A stretch of DNA of 64,000 nt from Trichosphaerium sp. ATCC 40318 (lineage: Eukaryota; Discosea; Flabellinia; Trichosidae). Position 1 is the stretch's first letter, and each line of letters begins with the position of its first letter. This document shows positions 13,194 to 23,811 of this stretch, piece after piece. The translations under genes were made by a program, and so were the position numbers. Under the pieces are notes generated by a model. The model was not told the origin of the DNA, did no database searches, and worked only from the letters and a program-made list of their open reading frames with translations. The DNA is taken from NCBI GenBank assembly GCA_038496445.1, contig JALMLS010000213.1:124001-188000 (forward strand). Reading direction: 5' to 3'.

Positions 13194-14739
13194 TTACTGA
13201 GCTTCTGATTTATCATCGTCCTCAATAAGTTTCTTGAGTACTCTAATTGATGGATATTTGATAGATTTATCGTTTCCATAAAGTACATCAAAGTCCTTGT
13301 GCCTGTTGTAAAAAAAACAATGAGATTTATTATACGTTTAGGAGGCAAAACAGTTTAAAGAAATGTACCAATTATACAGCGCAGCACCAGACGACATATG
13401 AGATCCAAATGGATTTAATTCAATAACGTGACAACTATAATCTTTATATACGACAATATCAATGACATATGAAGGCATTGGCAAGCAATCTTGAACAAAA
13501 AATAAGCATTTCAATCGCACACTAAAACACGAAATGGTTCACGTTTTTTTGTTCTACTGAGGTAAGCAAAAGCGTACCTTTGATCTTGTTGTGATATTCG
13601 ACTATAGAGTCTCGTATTTTACATACGTGCTCTCTATCTTGAAGCTTCTCAAACACGTAATAGCAGTGGTACTGTGAAATAGCATACATCTCTTTGTTAT
13701 GAACAAAACATCTGAATTCATGGTCTTGAGGCATCTCAGTGACCCAGTCTCTGAATATTAAGTTCAATACACCTCCGCTTGTGTCTAGTAGAAAATATTA
13801 ATACATACTCGGTGAGTTCAACTAAGTGCAAGTCATTTTCTAAACACTTCAAAAAAAGTCTAAGCAGTTTCAATTTTAGGATATAACATTTTGCTGTGAT
13901 TGTTGTGAGTGCGTTTATGTGCTATCACTGAACAATGATACAAAATTATACGTTTTTGGGATATAAAATATCACTTATAGTAAAGTTTTACGTACTTTTT
14001 ACACTGTACTGAAAGAACAAACCGATATCACTAGAAAAAAAAGTTAGAATCATATTGGAGACGTAAAACTTTGGTAAATAGAGTTGTTCGTTACCTAAAT
14101 ATACGTTGGCTTTTTGATACCAATTCAATACACTCATATCCGTTTTTGACTTGCAATCCGTTAAGTTTTGCTTGCATTCTTGTTTCAAGACTTCCTGAAA
14201 ATAGAGGTATAAGTTGTTGCCTTAATGTAAGGCTAGATTTATCTTACCGTCTTTTTCATCTTTAGACGTAGACACACCATCTTTAGGACTTCTTGTAGAT
14301 AAACGACAAAAGTAAGGGACGTCATCAGTGCCCAAAAATTTGGATATTTTGTCCTACACTCAAAGTCAGCATGAAAAAAAAACTGAATAAAAGCTCAAAC
14401 CTCGAGTGTTTCACGTGCTTCTGCCTCTGCGTTTGTTTCTCTTGAAGACATACCTTAATATCCAAAGTAAGAAATACGCACAAGTTTAAAGTCACTAAGC
14501 ACGTACCAAGATTCGTAGCTAGCTTTATGCTACAAAGCTTTTGAAGCAACTTAAGTTCTGTTTCATCGAGACCTATCCATTTTGTTGCAGATGTGTAACA
14601 AGTTCCAGACTTCTTTGATAATTCCTCCAGCGCAGGATACCTGAAAATAAAAAATTAAGTATCCAATGACCCATTACAAAGTCTTATACCATTGCTCAAT
14701 GTTATATTTTGTAATCTGTGCTACATATAGGCGACGCAT
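13194..14739 (-). CDS. CDC123: CDC123/D123 family protein (eIF2 assembly chaperone)
   Basis: Six or seven exons. ATG at 14739 gives RRLYVAQITKYNIEQWYPAL, the family's N-terminal WYP element. Then come FLGTDDVPYFCRLSTRSPKD, ETRMQAKLNGLQVKNGYECI leading to ELVSKSQRIF, joined in phase to SDIGLFFQYSVK, then LIFRDWVTEMPQDHEFRCFV and NKEMYAISQYHCYY, then MPSYVIDIVVYKDYSCHVIE and LNPFGSHMSSGAALYNW, and a C-terminus ending EDDDKSEAQ. The order (RSPKD, SQRI-D, R-W-----EFRCFV, AISQY, VIDxV, ELNPFG) is that of the ATP-grasp-like D123 family. Known role: CDC123 promotes assembly of the eIF2 heterotrimer and so controls translation initiation. The EFRCFV and NPFG residues contribute to nucleotide binding in the family. 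Confidence 0.88.
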
Positions 14740-14857
14740 TGTAATCTAAAAAACCACTTAGTATTCTGTTTGGTAAGGCTGATAATCACTATTTCTTTCT
14801 TTGCAATAGACATGGTCGGCACGGAAATATATTAGTTAGTCTACTGCCGTTTTGTTT

Positions 14858-15490
14858 TCAGAAAATAGACGCATGCAAATCAAAAACACAAACCAAGAAA
14901 ACCAAGTACCTCAAAGTTGGATTTGTCGACAATAAAATACACCTGTTCTGGTATACCTCCATCCTAAAAATAGGGTCAAAACCGTATCCTTGATTTGGAT
15001 TGCGTACGGTGAGTTTGAGTTTGAGTTCTTTGATGGCGTCTCCAATGTAAAACAGTTGAGAACGATCAAAGGTGACTTTTATTGGATTCTCAAAAGGAGG
15101 CTCCACAATAGCGTCTAAGTAGCCTGAAAACAATGTTAGTAACTTTATTTCATATCAGTGGACGTGTTTAAGCGTACATGGATGCGCTTTGTGCTTGTAG
15201 AGGTCCGTGAAAGTTTTAAATACCTATTTGGGCTTTTAATAAACGCTGGCGCGTACATTGCGTACCTGGAAACACATATCGCAGGTTGGAGTTGTTCCTG
15301 TAACTTTTGAAGGTCTTTCTACTTTTTCGTCCGTTTTGGCATCGAAGTAAGAATAAGGAGATCCTTTAGAGCCTTCAAGCTACAAAGAATTGAATATGGG
15401 CACTTTTAATAATAGACGCACGTTATTGTTGTTAATTTCATCTAATCTAGCTTCAACGTATATCTCAGGGTAATTTATAGTTGGCTCCAT
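14858..15490 (-). CDS. Unrecognised protein with a C2H2-like zinc-finger segment
   Basis: ATG at 15490 gives EPTINYPEIYVEARLDEINN with a gtgcgt donor. The next exon reads EGSKGSPYSYFDAKTDEKVE and ends TPTCDMCFQ. A following short exon reads VFKTFTDLYKHKAHP, so the join makes CxxC-x12-HxxH, close to a C2H2 finger. The last exon reads GYLDAIVEPPFENPIKVTFD, then LFYIGDAIKELKLKLTVRNP and GFDPIFRMEVYQN. The end is unclear: it either runs on to the stop at 14858 or is spliced near 14940. No family was recognised. It lies on the same strand as CDC123 with a gap of about 120 bases. An alternative upstream start (MIRTVSLN at about 15566) could be spliced on. Confidence 0.5.
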
Positions 15491-16046
15491 GGTTTTTTGG
15501 TATTATTGTGATATTTGCCACAGTTTTCTAAGACTTACATTCAGTGAAACTGTTCTAATCATTCGCCAAAATTCCAACAAAAAAAAATCCTTGTGTCTAA
15601 AACCAAAGTACTAACTTGTTGTGTCCTTTGTATCAGTTATGCGAATGCGTTCAAGAATCTTGAAAAACTCTTTGTAAACCCGAGTCAACTGTACAAGTGG
15701 CGGAGATTTAAAAATGTTGTAAATTTCACTGGATTCTACAAACACAAAAGAGACGAAGAAAAACGAGCATTACTAGTAACTTGTTTAACAAGCTGTGAAG
15801 ATAACAGATTGTCAGTACATCTACAATCGGAGAATTTATACTACAGGTATACTTTCGCTAGGCTTAGTACATAACTAGCTTGAACTGTTTGGTCAGTTTT
15901 TTACAACGTTTTCATTCTTTGAGTCGTGTGAAATACCAAATAGGGTATTTTAAACAATATTTATTTAGTAGTTTGGATCTCAGCTATGTATATCTTATGT
16001 TATTGAAATAAACAACTTCGTTGTAGCCTTGATAGGACTATGTACA
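15491..16046. other. Ambiguous stretch, possible small minus-strand gene
   Basis: Both strands are open near 15590-15870. The minus strand holds an exon-like segment after a tttgtag acceptor at about 15740 that reads PPLVQLTRVYKEFFKILERI, ending at TAG near 15600. It weakly resembles the N-terminal part of LYR-motif proteins. The plus-strand frame over the same bases has no ATG. I cannot decide whether a gene is present. Confidence 0.25.
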
Positions 16047-18335
16047 TTACTTCATTGGTTGTGTTAACTCATCTACTAAATGGGCAGTGTCCTTATTATT
16101 ATCTGACGGAGTCATCTCACCCACTGGAAGAGGCGGAGTACTCCCTGTGTTTAGATATACTGCAATGGCTCCAGCTACAACTAGACCAAGTCCAGCTACT
16201 ATATATGGGATAGTGTTGCCTATAAAATTGTGTTAGCTTTGTTTATCTAGTGTTGATACAGCGTACTTGGTTTCGGTCTTTGTATGTCAAGTGTCATTTT
16301 GTTTTGTTCTAGAATACCTAATTCAACTGCCATTTGCTCGCCAATGCGCCAAGCGAAACATCCGTATGATGCACCACCACTGTTGTCTGGTAGAGAGGGT
16401 CACATTTTGTTTCAAATAAAAGTTGGCGAAAGGGAAAAAAGGTGTACTTGTATCAAAGCCAGGAAAGAATATCGTATTTGCAATGATTGATTGACCTTTA
16501 CCATTAGTTCTTGGTACTTTAATTCTATACAAAGGATCATAATCTTTAGGTTTCTAAAGAGTAGGTAAGAATGAATGAATGCTAGAAAAACAAAAGCAAC
16601 ACTGACAAAAGAAAAAAAAGCAAGTGGACTTTTACACGTGTCATTGCCGAAATAGCTTGGGTTGCAAAGTGAGGGTGTTTGACAGTAAGAGCAGAAACCG
16701 TAATGATGAAAATGTTCTTAAACAAAAAAGCCAACGCACTACATGACAATCTGGAAGTCCAAAAGCAAGTAACTTTTCATGATCGTCCAAAAACTGTTCG
16801 AGTCCGTGAGTGTATCCTTCATAAAGTAAGATTAAACTGTCCGTCCACAAATAATTTTTGAAGTAACTATTACTACCTGTGGCAAGTATTGCTGCATCAA
16901 ATTCGTGTCTCTTTCCGTTAACAAGAATAATACCACTTGGTGTAAATTTATCAATGCCATGAGGGATAATTTTAACATTTCCTTCTTTGATGTGTTTGAC
17001 GAGACCCCAGTCAAGTGTAGGAAACTTCCCAGTCTTCATACTATGTGCTAAAGGGGATAGCTTCGGCTTCTTAAGTTTAAAAGCGGATAAGTCCTAAACA
17101 AGTGTGAGAAAGAAGAACGAAAGGAAAGGCGTAAAAAAATGATAGTACTTGAGACAAAAAAGACATTATTTGATCAGACTTTTCAACCTTCTCCCAAAAC
17201 TCTTTTGTATGCCTAGTAATCCACATTTCACTCTTTAAATCTTGATATTAACTGAGTATAAGTATCTGGCTAATTAATCATTACCTTTTTCAGTTAAAAG
17301 CCCAGTTAGGTTATGCATTGATTGTAAAATATAATTCATCCATTTTCCGTCTATCACGTGTACAGGGCTTCTAACTAGAACCGATACATTTGCACCGTGA
17401 TCAACCTATATCAATTAGATATCCATTACAGTATTTATTAGCAGAAATACAACGTACACAGTCAAGGGCTTGCTCAAAAGCAGAGTTTCCAGCACCAACA
17501 ACTAACACATTTTTTCCGTTAAAACTGCTTCCGTTTCTGTACTGTTTAGCATTCAAAAGCTCTTTAAATACATCAATATTACCGTTTTAAATAACCATGT
17601 ACCTCCACTAAAGCTACCAAGACCAGTTATTTCAGGAATTCGCGGAACTCTATTGACACTCGTTGCAACAGCAATTACTTTTGTTCTGTAGGTTTTTCTG
17701 TTTGTACAAACTTGCCACCTGTACGCCTTTGTTGAGTGCGTATCGTCCTTGTTATTAAAATCTCCCATAAACTTTATGCTGGTAACAGTTGTATTGCATA
17801 TCAAGTGTTCTCCTAATTTATGATGTTTGGCATACCGAGAGAGGTCTAAACGAGAGATTGTGTTAAAGAAAAATACTATCACTTCAACAACAAATCTCAA
17901 AACGTGCAATACAAACGTACAATTCAAAACTTGCTTTCGTGGTTTCAAATACTCGTATTCAGATTTCCATTGCTTGGGTGTATTCCAAAGCCACATGTAA
18001 CCTATTAAAGTCAACGACAAAAAGGACATTGAACTGCCTTCAAAAAACTCCTTAAGTTTTTTTCAAAAACAGGCAATCATCAACCTACCATTATGAAAAT
18101 GTAGTCTATCGTATAGATTACTCCAGAAATGTCCTACAATATGTTGTTTAGGTGTATTGGCTTGAAATAAGAGCTTTTTGTACTTGACATGTCTATCTGA
18201 CGCACCTACGTCGCTTCCTCGCTCAATAATAATAAATTTCTCAACGCCTGACGCTTTTAGCGCCGCAGCGGTCCCTATACCGTTCCAACCGGCGCCAATT
18301 ACAATTGCATCCAATGTTTCGTAAGTTTGCGCCAT
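16047..18335 (-). CDS. Flavin-containing monooxygenase (FMO/YUCCA-like) with C-terminal membrane anchor
   Basis: ATG at 18335 is followed by the FAD-binding Rossmann motif VIGAGWNGIGTAAALK. Later exons give HFHNG, KVIAVATSVNRVPRIPEITG, GSFSG, then QYRNGSSFNGKNVLVVGAGN (the NADPH-binding GxGNSA site) and HGANVSVLVRSPVHVIDGKW. AAILATGSNS and VPRTNGKGQSIIANTIFFPG follow, then GASYGCFAWRIGEQMAVELG. The final exon has one hydrophobic helix (PYIVAGLGLVVAGAIAVYL) and a polar tail ending DELTQPMK. Known reaction: NADPH- and O2-dependent oxygenation through a C4a-hydroperoxyflavin, acting on nucleophilic N or S groups or on an indole-pyruvate-like substrate. The tail anchor suggests an ER or other internal membrane. 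Oddity: the family FxGxxxHSxxY motif reads FSGxxxNAxxY in my splice model. The substrate cannot be told. Confidence 0.82.
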
Positions 18336-18897
18336 CTGTTGTCTCTTTAGTCTATACTTAACATTTATGAACTCACTCTTTTCACTGAAGTTACACCTGA
18401 GTTGACAACTAGATTGTCGATTCCAATCAAATTATTCAGTTCGGATTCTCCAGTTAATAAATAAAGAAATTCCGTGGCAAGCACGCGCTGTACTTTATAC
18501 CTAAATCAGTGCGCGCGTAGTTTTGGTTGGAAGAAACCACAGGCACTGTTAGATTCACTTGTTCTTGTTAGTCCAACACTGCCAGATTGGAGGAGACTCC
18601 GTCTAGCTCGGCTGCGATCCAACGCAGCCATAGAAAATCCCAAGCCTTTACAACCATGAAGGCCCATCTACAAACTAGCCCCTCTTATCAAACGCTGGTA
18701 AAATACTACTTGTACCGTCATTATTTTTTTTCCAACGAGAGCCTATTTATGAGGAAAAACTTAGAAGCAGAGCAATCTAGTATGCCCATACCATGGTTTT
18801 AAGGGTTTTTTAAATCCATTGGTGACGATGATTGTTAGTAAAAATAAAAGACAATGAAGGACAGTGTTGTTTTTTATTTGGTTACGAACAACAAGCT
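18336..18897. other. Intergenic with a possible 48-codon ORF on +
   Basis: This is upstream of the monooxygenase start and downstream of the membrane-protein stop. On the plus strand an ORF runs from ATG 18656 to TAA at 18802 (KAHLQTSPSYQTLVKYYLYR onward). It also contains a gtaaaa donor and a gag acceptor that would splice it to a 26-residue product. No family was recognised and it may not be a gene. Confidence 0.3.
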
Positions 18898-19955
18898 TTA
18901 AAATTTTTCAACGTTTCTCTTTTCCTGACCCTTTGCTCTTGATGCGAGAAGCATAAAAACAAGCGTAAAACCACCAACAATACCATAAATAAGCATGATA
19001 CCTAGCTCAGCTTGAACAGATTTTGGTTGAGTGTAAGGAGAGTTCCCAGATTCGTAAATCCTAGTAACAAAAATCACGTGACAAGAACATTTCAAAAAAA
19101 AAAACAAAACCAAAGCGTACAGATTCATATCGTAATAAGCAGCACCAAAGACGAAGAAAAACGATATCGTGAGGGCCAACGTCCACTATACGTTGTTAGT
19201 ACAAAAAACCGGCGGTTCAAAGCAAAGAAAGTTGTATCGGGTGATAACGTCCCCAACTGTTTTAGATACAAACACCATAACGCTACGTACCACAGTGACC
19301 ATTAAAGAGTTCAAACAACACGCCACCATGACAATACCAGCAATACCGATAGCCACACCCATCAGACCGCCCTGAGGTTGATTAGTCGCGTACGAGAAAC
19401 GGAGAACGAAGAGCACAATACAAAAAAAAAGTATCGGCTTTTGTAACTTACCCAAACGGCAAAACCGGTGCTAAGGTCTTCAGGGTTACAGAATGTCCTC
19501 TTTTCAGGTAGTACTGTATCATTTCCAGGGCCTGTAACGTTTCCAGGCGCTGTATACCAATCCACACATGTTTGATGTTGACGTCTGTATCCTGCTGCGC
19601 CGATAACACAAATAGAAACAAACTAGTATGATATCGTTAGAAAACACAAAACAACAAAAAAGATCTTGCTTTTGCTTTGGTGACGCTGAAAATTTTTAAA
19701 AAGCGTTGATGTGGCGTGGTGACCGCAAATTGAGGATCAAAAGCTGAGAAAGTTCGTTTTGTATCGGAGATACGGATCTTTTAGAAAAATGAAGAATTTG
19801 GCGCGTTGACACTCGGTTGGATGGTTTTCATTCTTGAGATTTATCACGTGATTGTTTTGAAAAAAAAGGGGAGAAGGAGAAGATTAGATGTAACTTACGA
19901 TAAGGATAGCGCAGGTGGTAGCTACTAAGAATTTTATAAAGGCTGCAGTGCACAT
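18898..19955 (-). CDS. Four-helix membrane protein of unknown function
   Basis: ATG at 19955 gives CTAAFIKFLVATTCAILI, which joins over a gtaagt intron to FVSICVIGAAGYRRQHQTC (helix 1). A non-cytosolic-type loop follows with Cys residues and NVT/NDT glycosylation sites (TAPGNVTGPGNDTVLPEKRT, FCNPEDLSTG). Then come helix 2 (LMGVAIGIAGIVMVACCLNS), helix 3 (WTLALTISFFFVFGAAYYDM), a second loop NSPYTQPKSVQAELG and helix 4 (IMLIYGIVGGFTLVFMLLAS), with a basic tail ending GQEKRNVEKF. The topology resembles tetraspan proteins in general, but there is no CCG motif, so it is not a classical tetraspanin. Donors include gtacgt and gtacgc. Confidence 0.6.
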
Positions 19956-20086
19956 GTTACGTTGTGAAGATATAAAAAACAGATAACTGTTGTGGTGCAC
20001 AAAAACCTGCGTTCAAAGCAAGTCAATAGAACTTATTTAGTTAACAATTTAGCTGTTGTACAATCGTTGTTCAGTAACTTGTGTAG

Positions 20087-21001
20087 TTACTGGTGGCTAT
20101 AGCTTTGTACGTTTTCTTCTGAAGTAGAGAGGGATTGATATGATTGGACTTCCGAATGACTTGATTCTTCACCAACTGATGGGTTAATTTCCAATAAACT
20201 TGAGTCACTGCTTACTGAGCTTGAAGAACTTGAGCTTTCATCATAAGAAAGTTGTTGTGGTGTCCTAATACTCACACTATCACTACTACATGAGCATATC
20301 GTTGGACAATGATTACAGGTTGTGGTAAAACAATGGAGACAGCTTTTTTCACATAGGATACAGCACGTGGTTTCACATATATCACACGCCACATCGCCAC
20401 CAACCTTTGGCTCATTCACGCAGTTTTTTTCAACAATTCTGTTTCTTCTTTTGTTACAACTTGGACATATTCTCGGCAGTACCCATGAAAGAGGAGGTCG
20501 CCCATTTTCAGAACATAAAGCACAATGAACTGTTATCCATAAGAATCCAACCTCAACTGATGCTATGCGACTCCATACACGCGCATGATCAAGGCCAACG
20601 CATATAGGACATGGTAGACACGGGTATTTATAAGACAAGTCGAATGATTGAGATCTTGACTCCAGTGTAAGAAGAGTGTTCCGCAAAGAAAGTGGATTTA
20701 AAATAGCTTCGGGACGTATATACTTCTTAATATAGGTAAAGACTTTCTTGAATTCTGATTCTATGTATGCCATGGATGCAGATGCGCCATGAAAGTATTT
20801 GGAAGTCCAAGAAAAATATATTAGAGATTGCAGGTCAACACAAAGTAGTATCATCTCTAACAGCTCTGGAATGTACAGTACAAACGGTGTTTCTGGTGTT
20901 GACGGCTTGTGGCCCGCTTGTAGATTTAACGGTGCTAACCTTTGTGGTACAGATACGTTTCTAACAATGAGGGTAACGCGCCTACGCTTTGGTGTTGTCA
21001 T
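20087..21001 (-). CDS. Cys-rich F-box-like protein, single exon
   Basis: An uninterrupted 304-codon ORF from ATG 21001. Residues about 38-75 look like an F-box (FVLYIPELLEMILLCVDLQS, then LIYFSWTSKYFHGA). From about residue 128 there are repeated CxxC pairs (CLPCPIC, CALC, CPSCNKRR, CDICETTCCILCEKSCLHCF, CNHC), suggesting several zinc sites in the manner of ribbon or B-box-like modules. The C-terminus is Ser-rich and acidic. It is one of the few intron-free genes here, as is the Cys-rich gene at 38786. A substrate adaptor for an SCF ligase is the natural guess from the F-box; the Cys-rich part is unassigned. Confidence 0.65.
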   Translation of the reverse strand: MTTPKRRRVTLIVRNVSVPQRLAPLNLQAGHKPSTPETPFVLYIPELLEMILLCVDLQSLIYFSWTSKYFHGASASMAYIESEFKKVFTYIKKYIRPEAILNPLSLRNTLLTLESRSQSFDLSYKYPCLPCPICVGLDHARVWSRIASVEVGFLWITVHCALCSENGRPPLSWVLPRICPSCNKRRNRIVEKNCVNEPKVGGDVACDICETTCCILCEKSCLHCFTTTCNHCPTICSCSSDSVSIRTPQQLSYDESSSSSSSVSSDSSLLEINPSVGEESSHSEVQSYQSLSTSEENVQSYSHQ

Positions 21002-21604
21002 TTGCTGTAGGTAAGCAAAAGTGATCGTCTTGGTTCAGCAGAGTTACTTGAATATTACCCACTGTGACTTATAGTGGTTAAGTTTTTCAAAAACTGTTAG
21101 TCTAACATGACAAACTACGATGAATTTAGCCTTTGAATTCACTAAGATTAACCTTAGGAAACCAAGTAAGTTCTCGTTTACGAGGAAAAATTGGCAACTA
21201 TTCTTTACTGGATTTCACTTTTTTGTAGTAAGAATAGCATGTTTATAAAGTAATTTTGTCGTAATAGTTGCATATTGAGTGGTGAGTTAAAGGTTGACTG
21301 TTATAATGTGTTTAGCACTGGACTGAATTTATGGCTGGTTGCGAATTGCGTAAGTTAAGAGTGTGGCTAATAAATTTGATATCAGCATTCTGACTGGTTG
21401 GTATGTTTACACATTGCACAAGTAAGGCAGTAATAGTAGTTGTGTTAAATTTAATCGAGTTGGCAGCATTTCTCGATTATGATTCTACAAAATTGAACTT
21501 TTCAAAATTTCACGTGATGATCACACGTATGTACCTGCTTAGCATGGTTTTTGTTGTACTCTTTGTTGTTAATTTGATTGCTTTTGCTATCATTTCATTC
21601 GGCG

Positions 21605-22019
21605 TGTCAAAAACGTGCAATAGTTTTCGGGTATCACGAAGGCCAGAGGCTATTCAGAACGCTGGATGATTGCGCGTATGTTCTAGCAAGATACTATGGG
21701 CTGTATTATCAACGCACGCACAGTTTAAAAGGTTGGAGAACCAACTGAAAAAAGAGACAATGGAATCTCTCTTGCCATTCGCCGATTCATTTCTAGAGAG
21801 GAATTTGAAGCGATTTATAGCACGCGTAATGATTGGGCGCATTTCAATCAGCAGTTTGATTTGCCAGAGTTCAAGCTAAAAATCGATAAATTAGTTCGAA
21901 ACCTACAGCCAATACTTCTGGAGTGCATTGTAAGTGGGTTGGACTTTTGAAACTGGTTAGTATGAGGAATGATTAGGCGCATTTCAACCAGCAGTTTGGT
22001 TTACCTGAGTACAAGTCCT
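21605..22019 (+). pseudogene. Unrecognised, probably decayed gene
   Basis: Two protein-like segments lie in different frames: FGYHEGQRLFRTLDDCAYVL, continuing ARYYGLYYQRTHSLK, at about 21620-21735; then ISLAIRRFISREEFEAIYST, continuing RNDWAHFNQQFDLPEFK and ending LLECI at a gtaagt near 21930. Only about 30 bases separate them, too few for a normal intron here, so a frameshift is likely. A second, worse copy of the end of segment 2 follows at 21968 with a stop inside. No family was recognised. A hydrophobic frame just upstream (21403-21600) may be part of the original gene. Confidence 0.4.
21829..22019 (+). repeat. Decayed direct duplication of about 50 bp
   Basis: Copy 1 at 21829-21878 (starts aatgattgggcgcatttc) and copy 2 at 21968-22019 (starts aatgattaggcgcatttc) are about 85% identical by eye. 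Copy 1 encodes NDWAHFNQQFDLPEFK. Copy 2 encodes the same pattern with Trp replaced by a stop codon (AHFNQQFGLPEYK). Confidence 0.7.
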
Positions 22020-22286
22020 AATCTGCACATTTCTATGCCTCCCTGAGTCAAAGCCATACTGGTGGATGTTTCATTAGTTCTGAAGCGCTCTTAGGGTTGT
22101 CTCCTGGGCGAAAGCTATGTCTAATTTTCATTCTTCCTGCATGTGCTATAGCGTTTGAGGAACTTGTTCTCAACTCATTTATAAATGTTGTCGTTAGCTG
22201 TTGTATGGTATAGGCACTTGAGTAAAATATGAATAAGAAAACTCGTGCAATCTGTTTCACGTGTTTTTGGAACACGTTTTTATTTT

Positions 22287-22493
22287 ATGAACATTTTATA
22301 TTTTGTTGTGATTATATTGTTACTAATTCTAAGAGAGCAGCAGTGTACAATAGTCTGCACGCGAGGCGTGATATTTCAGTGTTACTTCAACAAAATGCCG
22401 ACACGTGAACCTAATACCACAGTGTGTCTACGGAGCTACTGTGGTAATTCATTGCCAACAAGAAAGAGTTGTATGTTAACTATTATGGTATAA
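22287..22493 (+). CDS. Possible small secreted cysteine-rich protein
   Basis: The ORF has 68 codons from ATG 22287. It begins with a signal-peptide-like run NILYFVVIILLLILREQQ, followed by about 45 residues with seven cysteines (CTIVCTRGVIFQC, then CLRSYCGNSLPTRKSC). There is no homology I recognise and no intron. The codon evidence is weak because the ORF is short. It could equally be chance, but the combination of a hydrophobic start and dense Cys is what small secreted proteins look like. Confidence 0.3.
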   Translation: MNILYFVVIILLLILREQQCTIVCTRGVIFQCYFNKMPTREPNTTVCLRSYCGNSLPTRKSCMLTIMV

Positions 22494-22619
22494 GGTTGCA
22501 CCTCACCGAGAGAGCGATTGTGTTAATACGCTTTTAGCGCAATGGTTTATAAGATATGACACTATATATACATAACACGTTCTATTTCATGAAGCAATCT
22601 ATTTTATTTGTACAAAGAT

Positions 22620-23359
22620 TTAATCAGAAAGAAGTGAAGGATCATCAAAGGCCTCGAGCGCGACACCAAGCTTCTTTTTCCTATCTTTAGTGATAACACG
22701 AACGTATGGTTTTAGTAGTTTAGCAAAATCATTTATGTTCTTCCTGCCAACTCCAAAGCAAGGTGTAGTTCCTAAAAGCCTTTAGATCAATTTCAACTTG
22801 ACTTTATTTTGTAGACATACCTTTACCGTCTGGATCACGTGCGTAGAGTCGTACTTGATCTTTAGATGTCTTGTTTGTGATTTTTCCCATTGTCCATTGT
22901 TTATCTCCGCGAAGTACAAGTGGAATACAATGATTAGGCTGTCCAATAGGACCTGCAAGAATAAGTACAAAAAGGAGAAATTATCAAAGATTACCTCTGG
23001 CTTCTTCATATAGTACAAGAAGAGCATTCTGAACTCTTTCGTCTTCCTTTTGAACATAGACCATTATAAAACAAGGTGTTGGCTTTGCACGACTTGCTGT
23101 TTTGAACATATGAAATGGCCTAACAAGAATAAGTATGTGACACAGTTTTCATTGTATAGTACCAATAGCCAATAGGAGATATGATGGTGTCAGCATTATT
23201 TACCTCTTCTTGAAGTGATTTTAAGTCGGATTGAACACCTCCAATGGCAGTTGGTCCGAAGTAGTGTCCTTTAATTTTGATTGTCTAAAAATCACGTGTT
23301 AGTAAAAGAAAAACAATGTCAGTACGATAGTAAATACATACGCTTTCAGAGTCAGACAT
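22620..23359 (-). CDS. Unrecognised cytosolic protein, about 170 residues
   Basis: Five exons joined in phase. ATG 23359 gives MSDSES with a gtatgt donor, then TIKIKGHYFGPTAIGGVQSD and LKSLQEE. Next are FHMFKTASRAKPTPCFIMVY and VQKEDERVQNALLVLYEEAR, then GPIGQPNHCIPLVLRGDKQW and MGKITNKTSKDQVRLYARDP. The last exon starts GTTPCFGVGRKNINDFAKLL and ends ALEAFDDPSLLSD with TAA at 22620-22622. There is no membrane helix or signal peptide. The splice sites are clean (gtaaat...ttag, gtaatc...gcag, gtatgt...ttag), so the gene is real, but I cannot name the family. Confidence 0.55.
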
Positions 23360-23811
23360 TTGGTTGAGTTGTTTGTGTGGTAGTTGTTGTTCTTGTTGAT
23401 TGTTTTTGAATATGTTTTTAAGTACATGGTAAACTTGTGCCTTAACTCCTTTCACTTAAATCTCGAACGTCTCTTTTTACCACGTTCTTATCTCGGACTG
23501 TCTGAGTATTATATTTCAATGGAATCCATATTGGCGCATTAGGAAGCGACTACTAATACTTCGAGAAGAAGCGGGTAAGATCAAAAGAAAATATATGACA
23601 TCATACATCAGGCTTCTTGTAATATGGAGAGCGACAACTCTCCGTGTTACACGCGATATCAGAGCGTAGTATTACATGTACTATCCTGACAATAAATAAT
23701 TGACTAGCATGGTGCATTGGGTGGTTTCAGGTTATCTAGTACGCTATCACTCTATTTTGTAGCAAACACGTGCCTTAAGTGATTGTAAAAGGTTAACTAT
23801 TCTCAACGCAA
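23360..23811. promoter_or_regulatory. Divergent intergenic region
   Basis: This lies between two genes transcribed away from each other. A CACGTG box lies near 23767. Nothing else is recognised. Confidence 0.3.

Noticed and set aside
15593-15874. Plus-strand ORF of 93 codons
   Set aside because: It has no ATG, no splice continuation and no recognisable domain; the minus strand over the same bases is at least as plausible.
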